Assembly: GCA_964426355.1 (NCBI GenBank)
Contig: CAYRRA010000075.1
Location: 1-20,308, forward strand
From: JAJFTV01 sp964426355
GTDB lineage: Bacteria > Chloroflexota > Anaerolineae > Anaerolineales > Anaerolineaceae
Direction: 5' to 3'
Length of the DNA: 20,308 bases
Shown piece after piece: positions 13,378 to 19,948 of the stretch; position 1 is the first letter of the stretch, and each line of letters begins with the position of its first letter. Below the pieces are notes generated by a model. That model was not told the origin of the DNA. It saw only the letters and a program-made list of their open reading frames with translations, and ran no database searches. A program made the position numbers and the translations under genes.

Positions 13378-13844
13378 TTGGTTTTCCTCCTAATACCCTC
13401 AACGCTCCCATTATGAATAGGACTTTCAGAGTACTCCGGTTCTACCTCCTCATATGTCATTTCAAAGATATCCGGCTTGCAAGGGTAAATCTCACCCTTT
13501 ACACCCTGGATGATGTAGTCTCCAGGACTTGCGGTCATCGTGCCTTCGAGTGTTTCGATTTCCAGCTTGACCGTTGTTTGATATGCCTGAATAACTACAG
13601 GTTTCTTCTTATATTTTTTCCATTCGTTCATTTGGTTTTCCTCCGATTCCTTTATCACCTCAAATGCTTTTTCTGTGTTTTCATCCAACAGTGCACTATC
13701 ATCAATGCGGGTTGATTCATCTCCTGGTCTAAGGCAACCTTGTAGGATTTCAACTGCCTCTTCGACTGTCAGTTCGCCGCCTCTGTACATTTGCGACACA
13801 ACGCCTAATCTCAATATCCTTGCATAATATCTTTTTGTGCTCAT
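13374..13844 (-). CDS. Two-part small phage protein, possible in-frame fusion (156 aa)
   Basis: One uninterrupted frame from ATG 13844 to 13374. Residues 1-71 are helical and acidic ('GGELTVEEAVEILQGCLRPG', 'LDENTEKAFEVIKE'). From residue 72 (ATG 13631) the sequence 'MNEWKKYKKKPVVIQAYQTT' leads to 'PGDYIIQGVKGEIYPCKPDI' and 'FEMTYEEVE', which is the complete, very common small phage protein family recognised by 'PGD.II.GV.GE.YPCKPDIFE.TY'. That family normally starts at KKKPV..eA, and a perfect GGAGG with eight-base spacing precedes the internal ATG. So either two stand-alone genes lost the stop between them, or both the 156- and 85-residue proteins are made. The start at 13844 has a weak GAGTAAAAC leader. 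Confidence 0.75.
   Translation of the reverse strand: MSTKRYYARILRLGVVSQMYRGGELTVEEAVEILQGCLRPGDESTRIDDSALLDENTEKAFEVIKESEENQMNEWKKYKKKPVVIQAYQTTVKLEIETLEGTMTASPGDYIIQGVKGEIYPCKPDIFEMTYEEVEPEYSESPIHNGSVEGIRRKTK
13375..13390 (-). repeat. Start-associated leader GGAGGAAAACCAAATG, copy 1
   Basis: Carries the SD and the ATG (13377) of the 36-residue membrane protein gene. Identical over 16 bases to 13644-13629 and nearly so to 14875-14861, although the genes that follow are unrelated. Confidence 0.65.
13629..13644 (-). repeat. Start-associated leader GGAGGAAAACCAAATG, copy 2 (internal start)
   Basis: Lies inside the 156-residue frame, exactly before the ATG (13631) of its conserved C-terminal part. 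It is a full SD with eight-base spacing, so the 85-residue C-terminal protein is probably also made, or was once a separate gene. Confidence 0.65.
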
Positions 13845-13849
13845 TTGTT

Positions 13850-14296
13850 TTACTCTAGTACCCGTTTAATAGTTTCTTCAACGATCCATTGATGGACTGA
13901 CTTATGCTCAACCAGGTTCTCGATAGGTGTTGCTTCGCTATTGGCAACTGTGCGCAAAACTCCGGGCAGGCCTTTTATCCAATAGCGACAAAACACGCTT
14001 CTTTTCCCGGCTTGGCTCGTCACAAAGCCAAACTCAACGTCGTCATGTAAAATGTCGCCTTCGGCGTGGTCGGGGATGTATGCGATTTGATCGCCTGCCT
14101 TAAATATACGTTCATTTGTTTTCATGTTTTGATATTCTCTTTTTTCTCGTATCATAGCCAGGTTCATACTTTCTTTTGCGCGGTCCAATTCATCCATTTG
14201 AATGTTTACTTCAATTGCGCGCCGGATTGCGCGAATAGCTTTGATAATGGCGTTCCTTCTCACGTTGTGCACTTCGAGCATTATGCGATCGTTCAT
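13850..14296 (-). CDS. Two-part hypothetical phage protein (148 aa)
   Basis: ATG 14296 is preceded by GGAGGTGGAGGG. Residues 1-58 are helical and basic ('RRNAIIKAIRAIRRAIEVNI' and 'ELDRAKESMNLAMIREKREY'). From residue 59 on, 'KTNERIFKAGDQIAYIPDHA' followed by 'EGDILHDDVEFGFVTS' and 'VFCRYWIKGLPGVLRTVANS' then 'EATPIENL' matches a widespread small phage family, which from memory starts shortly before 'F..GD.vAYIP.HA.GD..H.dvE.G.VTS'. The helical extension is therefore an addition. At the junction stands ATGAAAACAAATGA, which looks like a decayed copy of the leader found at other starts in this operon. Function unknown; a beta-barrel, SH3-like fold seems likely for the C-terminal part. Confidence 0.75.
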   Translation of the reverse strand: MNDRIMLEVHNVRRNAIIKAIRAIRRAIEVNIQMDELDRAKESMNLAMIREKREYQNMKTNERIFKAGDQIAYIPDHAEGDILHDDVEFGFVTSQAGKRSVFCRYWIKGLPGVLRTVANSEATPIENLVEHKSVHQWIVEETIKRVLE

Positions 14297-14475
14297 CCCT
14301 CCACCTCCGGCGACTGAGACGGATCATCTACCACAAACGTGACGATATCGTGTTTGTATTTTCCGCCCCTAAAAATTTCTTCGTCAATGCCGAACTTCTC
14401 TGCCTTAGCGTGGGTGGAGAATACTCCGACAACATACGAATGTTTCTCCCTATCTTGGTGGCACTTTCGCCCATC
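14293..14475 (-). pseudogene. Conserved-looking small frame without a start codon
   Basis: Frame bounded by TAA just above 14475 and TGA at 14293, which overlaps the next ATG as in real gene pairs here. It reads 'KCHQDREKHSYVVGVFSTHA' then 'KAEKFGIDEEIFRGGKYKHD' and 'IVTFVVDDP'. This resembles small phage proteins of the kind 'V...HQDRE..SYVVGVFST..KAE' (DUF7336-like, uncertain). No ATG, GTG or TTG occurs before the conserved part. An ATG at 14474 is one base out of frame; one extra A at 14465-14467 would join it. A base lost in the phage or in the assembly, or an unusual start, would explain this. It overlaps the upstream gene by 26 bases. Confidence 0.45.
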
Positions 14476-14863
14476 TTATTTTTATCCAGTCACCAGGGAC
14501 AAATACGTTCGAATCATACGCTTTATGATAGGAAACGCTTGTATGATCGTATCCTCTCAGCGTGCATAAAGTTTCTATCAAACATTCTTCGCCATCGTCT
14601 GGTTGGCGTTCGCTGAATGGTATCCATCGCTGAGCATCTTCCAGTTCTTCCAGCCTCATTTTTGCAAAATCTAACGACTCGGCATGACCCATGTATTGCA
14701 GTTTCCAGTGCTCCGATTGTTTTTCCAGTTCTGCGATGCGCTCGTTCAACTGTTTCAGCAGCCGAATGGCACAATCCGCTATGCCTTCATTTTGCCGGCT
14801 TGGTTCGCCTTCGATTTCGCTCCTTATATATTTTGCTAATCTTTCCAGTTGTTGTTGGCTCAT
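14450..14863 (-). CDS. DUF551-like small phage protein (137 aa)
   Basis: GGAGG in the repeated leader before ATG 14863; start overlaps the previous stop (ATGA). The N-terminal half is helical with 'YIRSEIEGEPSRQNEGIADC' and 'AIRLLKQLNERIAELEKQSE', which resembles many phage proteins with an 'EGEPS...EG..D.AIRLL' segment. It is followed by a coiled-coil-like part. The C-terminal part 'QRWIPFSERQPDDGEECLIE' to 'WAKVPPR' is the DUF551 module ('W.PVSE..P.DGE.VL......W..LP.PP'). Such proteins are common in early regions of phages and have no known biochemical role. Confidence 0.8.
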   Translation of the reverse strand: MSQQQLERLAKYIRSEIEGEPSRQNEGIADCAIRLLKQLNERIAELEKQSEHWKLQYMGHAESLDFAKMRLEELEDAQRWIPFSERQPDDGEECLIETLCTLRGYDHTSVSYHKAYDSNVFVPGDWIKIRWAKVPPR

Positions 14864-15213
14864 TTGTTTTCCTCCAAAAAATCAATCGATTTCATTTCGG
14901 ATGAAACGACTTGAAGTAAAAAACCTGTAACCTCAATCGCTCTTGATCTTTTCTGCATAACAATTTCTGATCTGACATTTACGAGTTGCCAGGATTTGTT
15001 TTCAATCATCAGAAGTTCGTACAGGCAGTCTAACTGTTCCTTTGTAAAAAAGATTGCTCTCTTTTTTGTATCCGGCATATCTCGCAGATTTTGAAAAGAG
15101 ACGTTGCAGTCACCGGGATCATATTTACTGACGATGTCCCGTAGTCTATCGTCTAACTCCATAAGGAGCGAATTTGTTAGCTCTTTTTCAAACGTTATCG
15201 CTACACAAGTCAT
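14860..15213 (-). CDS. Hypothetical protein (117 aa)
   Basis: AAAGGA before ATG 15213, in the 16-base leader shared with the plus-strand fibre gene. Mixed helix and strand with two cysteines far apart. 'FTKEQLDCLYELLMIENKSW' and 'ELDDRLRDIVSKYDP' are amphipathic helices. I do not recognise a family. Coding is supported by SD, overlap with the next gene (ATGA) and protein-like composition. Confidence 0.65.
   Translation of the reverse strand: MTCVAITFEKELTNSLLMELDDRLRDIVSKYDPGDCNVSFQNLRDMPDTKKRAIFFTKEQLDCLYELLMIENKSWQLVNVRSEIVMQKRSRAIEVTGFLLQVVSSEMKSIDFLEENK
14861..14875 (-). repeat. Start-associated leader GGAGGAAAACAAATG, copy 3
   Basis: SD and ATG (14863) of the DUF551-like gene; differs from copies 1 and 2 by one missing C. 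Weaker relatives stand at 13844 (GAGTAAAACAAATG) and, inside a gene, at 14115 (ATGAAAACAAATG). Confidence 0.6.
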
Positions 15214-15225
15214 TTCAATCCTTTC
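15210..15225 (-). repeat. Start-associated leader GAAAGGATTGAAATGA (early-operon copy)
   Basis: Contains SD and ATG (15213) of a hypothetical gene. Identical over 16 bases to plus-strand 10090-10105, where it starts a fibre gene of the opposite operon. Confidence 0.6.
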
Positions 15226-15587
15226 TATTTCAAAATCAGTTTTCCGTTTCTAACGATGTACTTGTTTTTTCCGTCTTTGAGGATGGTTCCGTTTTGGAAA
15301 GAGTTCATCTTTATCATTTCTCTGACTTCGTGCACTCCTAACGCTACGCCAGGGCGAAAACCTCCTTCTGTCAATGGAATTGGATCTTTTAAGATGGTGT
15401 ACGTCAGTTTCTTTGTTTGGTCTTTGTGCACCGCTGCGTTACATCCTGCTTTGCGAAGTTGATAGCGTTGGCTATCGTATTGCTGGTTATATTTCGCTTT
15501 CATGGATGGTTTGCACTCGGAACACCACATTTGGTTGTATTTGGCGTTCTCGATCATCGCTCCGCAATTTTGGCAGTGCTTTACCAT
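15225..15587 (-). CDS. Zinc-ribbon protein (120 aa)
   Basis: GGAGG seven bases before ATG 15587; the start overlaps the previous stop by one base (TGATG). The N-terminus MVKHCQNCGAMIENAKYNQM followed by 'WCSECK' has two CxxC pairs that should bind zinc. Then come a basic stretch 'KAKYNQQYDSQRYQLRKAG', a middle section and a C-terminal 'ILKDGKNKYIVRNGKLILK', a small beta unit. Zinc-ribbon plus basic residues hints at nucleic-acid binding. No specific family recognised. Confidence 0.7.
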   Translation of the reverse strand: MVKHCQNCGAMIENAKYNQMWCSECKPSMKAKYNQQYDSQRYQLRKAGCNAAVHKDQTKKLTYTILKDPIPLTEGGFRPGVALGVHEVREMIKMNSFQNGTILKDGKNKYIVRNGKLILK

Positions 15588-15844
15588 CAGCGCACCTCCG
15601 GTCTGAAAATTTGTTCACCTCTGAGGAGGTAATGACCAAGATAGTCTTGCTCTACGACAAATCCGCATGTTTTCAGCAGTAGTTCGAGATGCCAAAGGGC
15701 GTTATGTTCTGCGGTATCTTCTTCCAGCATTTTTTGCTGAATGGAGAGATTGATTTGCGCTTGTTTTAGCTCGTCTTTGAGCCGTTCAATTTCTTGTTGG
15801 GCAAGCTGCCAATCTTCTTTTGTGATAGTTGGTTGGTTCATCAT
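15587..15844 (-). CDS. Coiled-coil hypothetical protein (85 aa)
   Basis: Two consecutive ATGs (15844, 15841) overlap the preceding TGA. Residues 9-43 are a long charged helix ('DWQLAQQEIERLKDELKQAQ'), probably a coiled coil. The C-terminal 'ALWHLELLLKTCGFVVEQDY' with 'LLRGEQIF' looks like a small folded unit. Unknown function. Confidence 0.65.
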   Translation of the reverse strand: MMNQPTITKEDWQLAQQEIERLKDELKQAQINLSIQQKMLEEDTAEHNALWHLELLLKTCGFVVEQDYLGHYLLRGEQIFRPEVR

Positions 15845-16071
15845 AATGTTTTCACCATTGTGATTGAGCGTGCTGTGTTAGATTTGCGCCTGATGTAGCC
15901 TTCATCTTCTAGCCGTTGCAGGTAGAAGCGGACGAGCGATTTACTTGACGACCCTATGCGGTCTGCGATTTCGTCCAATGATGGGCTAAAGCCGTTGATG
16001 TGGATGTAGAGCGAGATAAAGCGCAGAATGGCTTTGTGGCGATCATTGAGTGGCTCTTTTGTTCTGGGCAT
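15841..16071 (-). CDS. LexA-type winged-helix DNA-binding protein without protease domain
   Basis: 76 residues. A GTG at 16083 is in frame, but its neighbourhood (GTGGAG) serves as SD, six bases before ATG 16071, so I choose 16071. The sequence 'RHKAILRFISLYIHINGFSP' then 'SLDEIADRIGSSSKSLVRFY' and 'LQRLEDEGYIRRKS' is the winged helix-turn-helix of LexA (helix 2 'S..EIA..I', recognition helix 'S...VR.YL..LE..GYI.R'). The Ser-Lys self-cleaving domain of LexA is absent, and the protein stops right after the wing. It may bind operators in the phage or host, or compete with LexA; target unknown. Confidence 0.8.
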   Translation of the reverse strand: MPRTKEPLNDRHKAILRFISLYIHINGFSPSLDEIADRIGSSSKSLVRFYLQRLEDEGYIRRKSNTARSITMVKTL

Positions 16072-16073
16072 GG

Positions 16074-16277
16074 TTATCTCCACAAAAAGCAGTAGTGATT
16101 GAGCTTGCCCGCATATTCGTACCAGTAGCAGGTATGCGGGTTTTCAAGCGGGAAGCGTTTTTTGAAGCGCTCAATGGCTTCTTTGAACGTTTCAGCGGGG
16201 ATACGATAGTTTTCTGCATTGAGTACAGCATCACGCCAGCTTGCAATTTTGATGATTTTGATTTGTTCTTCGTTCAT
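16074..16277 (-). CDS. Hypothetical protein (67 aa)
   Basis: The frame extends upstream to 16400, but that part is basic and shadow-like. ATG 16277 overlaps the previous stop (ATGA) and has AGGAGC upstream, so it is the likely start. The protein contains 'ASWRDAVLNAENYRIPAETF' and 'RFKKRFPLENPHTCYWYEYA', then ends 'LNHYCFLWR'. Rich in aromatics. No family recognised. Confidence 0.6.
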   Translation of the reverse strand: MNEEQIKIIKIASWRDAVLNAENYRIPAETFKEAIERFKKRFPLENPHTCYWYEYAGKLNHYCFLWR

Positions 16278-16528
16278 GGCAATTCTGCTCCTGTAAACTC
16301 GACCAGGGAGATGAAAAGCTCTTGTGCGGATTGTGTTCCGAAAAATATTTTTTTTGCTCCGTAGTCTCGCATTGCTTTCTCTCTGACGAGTTCGCACCAT
16401 TCCGATAACATGCGGTCTATTTCTGCTTTGCCCGTTTCTGTTAGTTTTGAACGGAAGGCTTCAAAGCGGGCAAGACGGTTTTTTGTGATTTCTACATCTG
16501 CGTTGGTGTACGTGAAATTGAATGGCAT
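16274..16528 (-). CDS. Hypothetical protein (84 aa)
   Basis: GAGGTAG before ATG 16528. Mostly helical ('NRLARFEAFRSKLTETGKAE', 'IDRMLSEWCELVREKAMRDY'). Coupled to the next gene by an ATGA overlap. No family recognised. Confidence 0.65.
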   Translation of the reverse strand: MPFNFTYTNADVEITKNRLARFEAFRSKLTETGKAEIDRMLSEWCELVREKAMRDYGAKKIFFGTQSAQELFISLVEFTGAELP

Positions 16529-16539
16529 GATTGGCTACC

Positions 16540-17085
16540 TCAATCTACGGTCATTTGTGCGCCAAGTTCGCTGAGTTCAAGCGCTTTGCGCATGGCTTCT
16601 GCTGCTATGGTGGTTACTTTGCCCTGGTGTTCTACTTGCATGTCGAAATCAGGAAGGCTAATTTGGGCTGCGTTTTTCATAACTGCGGCTCCTTTTTTCA
16701 GGCTGCGGTTCCAGAAGCCATGCCGGGCGATGATTTCGTGAAATTCTTCAACGTCATGCCGGATGAGCTTCCAGCCGTTTTCGCCCAGTTTGCAATGACA
16801 AAGTTCATGGTCTATGAGTGCTTCACGAAACGCGCTATCAGAACGCTCCCAATCTTCTTTACTTACCCAGATCAGGAAGTCATACTCAAAGAATGGCTGC
16901 ATTTTGGCGGTTACTTTTGAAGCCTGAGCGAGAACGTCTTTTCCGTTTGTCTTTTGTGCTTCCTTGCGGAATACAAAGCAAATGCGAGCATCGAGAAGAT
17001 GCAGATGATAGGCTTTGATAAGCATTTTTGCGGTGTTGATAACGGATGGATCGGCTTCGCTCCACTGAGGGTCACTGTCGTACAT
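16540..17085 (-). CDS. Putative phage zinc metallopeptidase
   Basis: 181 residues. AAAGGAG six bases before ATG 17085, inside the end of the resolvase gene (14-base overlap). Residues 90-97 (LIDHELCH) hold the HExxH zinc motif (His93, Glu94, His97), and 'HDVEEFHEIIARHGFW' at 110-125 supplies plausible further ligands. This pair of motifs is characteristic of the putative phage metallopeptidase family that often lies near phage recombination and methylase genes. The substrate is unknown; an antirestriction or anti-defence role has been speculated for such proteins. The C-terminal part (MKNAAQISLPDFDMQVEHQG) is less typical. Confidence 0.8.
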   Translation of the reverse strand: MYDSDPQWSEADPSVINTAKMLIKAYHLHLLDARICFVFRKEAQKTNGKDVLAQASKVTAKMQPFFEYDFLIWVSKEDWERSDSAFREALIDHELCHCKLGENGWKLIRHDVEEFHEIIARHGFWNRSLKKGAAVMKNAAQISLPDFDMQVEHQGKVTTIAAEAMRKALELSELGAQMTVD

Positions 17086-17470
17086 TTTCGGCTCCTTTAT
17101 CTAAAAGAGGTAAACAGGCTCCGGGGTAGACCTGCACAAATACGCCCGGGGTTTGTTTGATGTGTTTCACCAGGTGCAGGCTGGTGATTTGACTGTCATC
17201 GAGATATACGATGCCATTGAGTGCATCGGCTACAGCTTTATTGAGGTTGTCCAGGTCTATTCTTCGGTGATTGCCGAGGATGAAGATTACCCGCATGGAT
17301 ACCTCTTGATCGGTTGGTGGGTTGCCTTGCATGGCAAGTTTTGCTTGCCATGCAATTTTTTCTTGCCAGGACTTTACACGCGGATCCGTGTAGCCGCCCT
17401 TTTTGGCTGCCCGGTATGACTGCTTCGGTACGGGTTCGCCTTCTACTACCAGGGTTAGGATGGGGTTCAT
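17072..17470 (-). CDS. rusA: RusA-type Holliday junction resolvase
   Basis: 132 residues. 'VEGEPVPKQSYRAAKKGGYT' near the N-terminus, 'RIDLDNLNKAVADALNGIVY' at 70-89 and 'LDDSQI' at 90-95 are the RusA signature. Asp72, Asp74 and Asp91 correspond to the metal-binding aspartates of E. coli RusA. The enzyme forms dimers and cuts four-way junctions, resolving recombination or replication intermediates before packaging. The start overlaps the helicase-methylase stop by one base (TAATG). Family membership is clear. Confidence 0.93.
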   Translation of the reverse strand: MNPILTLVVEGEPVPKQSYRAAKKGGYTDPRVKSWQEKIAWQAKLAMQGNPPTDQEVSMRVIFILGNHRRIDLDNLNKAVADALNGIVYLDDSQITSLHLVKHIKQTPGVFVQVYPGACLPLLDKGAENVRQ

Positions 17471-19941
17471 TATTCGCCTACCTGGATTACGTTTTCAATA
17501 TGAAGAAAATCAAAGAGGGTTGGTGATGTTTTCTCTTGCTCCATCTTTTGACAGTAGTTGACACCAGCTTCAAAATATGCGGGATTCAGTTCGATGCCGT
17601 AACCTCTGCGACCATACTTCATAGCGATGTATGGGACGGTGAAGAGACCGCCAAAGGGGTCTAAAACCAGATCACCTTCGTTTGAGTAGAGATTGATTGT
17701 GCGTTCTACGATGTCAAATGGAAGCGGGCAGATATGATTTTGTTGACGTGAACGGCTCTGGTCTGTGTTGAGCGTGCGCATGTAGATCACATCATCCCAT
17801 ACCCATGAGCTTCGGCTTACGGGCGGCTCTGCGAAGAATGAGGAAGGCAAATTTCCGTGATGGTCTTTTTCTTCCAGCCGGTCGACATGCTGTTGATATG
17901 AGTACAGCTCATCGGGAAGCAATGCAGTGTTTCCGTTTGATCTCCAGAATGAATGAGCATCGATTTGCCAGCGGGCACGGCTGTAATTTTCTTTGGTTTT
18001 TGTGACTGGTTCGTCTGCCCGTGAAGTTGTGTTATCGGTTGGGGCTTTGCGGAAAAGAAGCAGGTATTCAGGCAAACCAGAACCCATCTTTGAAGCGTCT
18101 TTGGTCATTTCAGTCCAGCCGAGGCGATAGGTTGAGTTGTTTTCACGGACGACGTCGGTAACGATTGTGCGCCTACCCTCATAAAGCCAGCCGTGTTTTC
18201 TGAATGCCATAACGCATTCATCAGAAAATGGGGATACTTCCATGAAACCTGATTTGGTTTGATGCCCGTACAAAATGCGGTCTTTGACGTGAATGGCTGC
18301 TACTCTTCCGGGCTTTAGAACCCGTAAAAGTTCAGGGATAAGAAATTCCATCTGATCCCAAAATTCGGCGTCTGATGGGTTATGCCCGAAGTCTTCGACT
18401 GAGATTGTGTACGAATAATGGTTACCGAATGGAATGGATGAATGGATCAGATCGACCGAGTTGCTCTCGATGTATTGCATTTCATTTACACAATCGTTAT
18501 GGACTGCTGTATAAAGTTTTCCGTTTACTTCTTCTCTTTTCACTCCGATGCTCCTTACCAGGTCTTTTTTCATGGCTTCATGGGAAAGACCGTATTTTTG
18601 AATGATTTTGCGCATTCGATCTACCAGGGCTTCGTGCTGCTGCCATTTGCGCTTGAGGATGGCAATTACCTGATCTTCGCTTTCTGCGTAGATGATGTGC
18701 ACGTCTACGGGTTGGGTTTGCTGAAACCGGTATGTGCGGTGGATAGCCTGTATAAAATCTTGAAATTTGTAATCAACACCCAGAAAGATGTTTGAATGGC
18801 AATGCCGTTGAAAGTTGCAGCCTGAACCGGCGATCTCTGGTTTGGTGGAGAGGATTTCGATTTCACCTCTGACAAATCCGAGAATGCGCTTTTCTCTTTC
18901 TTCCAGGTCTTGGGAGCCGTAGACACTTTGCGCACCTGGTACGGCTTTTTCTATGGATTCACGCTCTCGCTCCAGGTGATGCCATAACAACCAATTACGG
19001 TCAGGATTGGCTTGCATAATCTCCAGCATTTTGACTATGCGGTCTTCGAGCGTTTCCCGTTTTTCTGCTGCGGCTTCACGGACGCCACCTGCTGCATCCA
19101 AAAACATGCGCTGTTGACCGCGATTATCGGTTTGAGACCATGCCCGGCGCTGGTCTGTGCTGATGCGGTGCCAGTGAACCCGAAGTTCTGGCAGGTCATA
19201 GCCTGTATCTGAATGACCGAGGTCGGAGGGTTTGTTGAGGAAAAGCGCCCATCCACAAACCCACATCCAGAAGTCTTTTTCATGCTGTGGGTGAATTTGG
19301 AGATTTCCGGCTTTTTGACTATCACGCTTGAACCAGCGAGTAAGCGCCTGGCCGTGATCCATTATGCCCAGAAATTCGGCGTAGTAGATCAGTTCTTTGT
19401 AGTCGTTGGGGGCGGGCGTTGCGGTGGCAACAAAGCGGTACGGAACGTCTGCAAACATTTCTTTGAAGGTCTGGGAGGTCTTGCTACCCAGGGAGCGCAA
19501 AACTGAGCCTTCATCCAGGCTGACGCCACAGATTTTATCTATGCTGAGGTTGGTAATGTTTCCGTCGCGAACCCGTTCATAGTTGGTAATGAGATAGGGA
19601 GAAGTCGCGGCTTCTACCTCTGCATCTGTGCGGACGTATTGCCAGTTTTGACCCAGTATTGGACCGTCTTCTTCTTGAAATTGATGTTTTACGCCCAGCG
19701 GACAAATGACGAGGAACGGTTGACCTGTGCGATGGTGGAGCTGCTTGGCGATTTCGCATTGTTGGCGGGTTTTGCCTAACCCGAAAGATGAGGCAATAAG
19801 CGCCCGACCGATACGCAATGCCCAGGCTGTAACGTCTTTCTGATGTGGGAGAAGGTAATCTGGCAGGTCTGACGGTTCGATATCGAAACCAGCTTTTGGC
19901 ACTTCTATGATTTTTGTCTGGAGAAATTCTTGATAGTTCAT
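17470..19941 (-). CDS. SNF2-type helicase fused to DNA methyltransferase
   Basis: 823 residues from ATG 19941, which has TGAGG five bases upstream; the in-frame ATG at 19965 lacks an SD. N-terminal helicase part: Walker A 'SFGLGKT' (52-58), 'SLDEGS' (141-146, motif II), 'TATPAP' (173-178) and 'QAIHRTYRFQQ' (398-408, motif VI). C-terminal methyltransferase: motif IV 'SSIPFGNHY' (501-509), then motif I 'LVLDPFGGLFT' (758-768) and 'GIELNP' (782-787), i.e. beta-class order. The usual [DNS]PP[YFW] is SIPF here, which as I recall is normal for this phage family. Probably an adenine-N6 or cytosine-N4 methylase that moves on DNA by ATP hydrolysis. P1 DarB has a comparable methylase plus helicase make-up and protects against type I restriction. 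No nuclease domain is visible. Located between helicase loader and resolvase genes. Confidence 0.92.
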   Translation of the reverse strand: MNYQEFLQTKIIEVPKAGFDIEPSDLPDYLLPHQKDVTAWALRIGRALIASSFGLGKTRQQCEIAKQLHHRTGQPFLVICPLGVKHQFQEEDGPILGQNWQYVRTDAEVEAATSPYLITNYERVRDGNITNLSIDKICGVSLDEGSVLRSLGSKTSQTFKEMFADVPYRFVATATPAPNDYKELIYYAEFLGIMDHGQALTRWFKRDSQKAGNLQIHPQHEKDFWMWVCGWALFLNKPSDLGHSDTGYDLPELRVHWHRISTDQRRAWSQTDNRGQQRMFLDAAGGVREAAAEKRETLEDRIVKMLEIMQANPDRNWLLWHHLERERESIEKAVPGAQSVYGSQDLEEREKRILGFVRGEIEILSTKPEIAGSGCNFQRHCHSNIFLGVDYKFQDFIQAIHRTYRFQQTQPVDVHIIYAESEDQVIAILKRKWQQHEALVDRMRKIIQKYGLSHEAMKKDLVRSIGVKREEVNGKLYTAVHNDCVNEMQYIESNSVDLIHSSIPFGNHYSYTISVEDFGHNPSDAEFWDQMEFLIPELLRVLKPGRVAAIHVKDRILYGHQTKSGFMEVSPFSDECVMAFRKHGWLYEGRRTIVTDVVRENNSTYRLGWTEMTKDASKMGSGLPEYLLLFRKAPTDNTTSRADEPVTKTKENYSRARWQIDAHSFWRSNGNTALLPDELYSYQQHVDRLEEKDHHGNLPSSFFAEPPVSRSSWVWDDVIYMRTLNTDQSRSRQQNHICPLPFDIVERTINLYSNEGDLVLDPFGGLFTVPYIAMKYGRRGYGIELNPAYFEAGVNYCQKMEQEKTSPTLFDFLHIENVIQVGE

Positions 19942-19948
19942 GTATACC

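Noticed and set aside
14339..14616. Two plus-strand frames (76 and 88 codons) in the small-gene region
   Set aside because: Both lie opposite minus-strand genes with good SDs and recognisable domains; they have no SD and no domain.
16278..16400. Upstream extension of the 67-residue gene to ATG 16400
   Set aside because: The added residues are Arg-rich and overlap the preceding gene entirely; the ATGA overlap at 16277 with AGGAGC upstream is the natural start.
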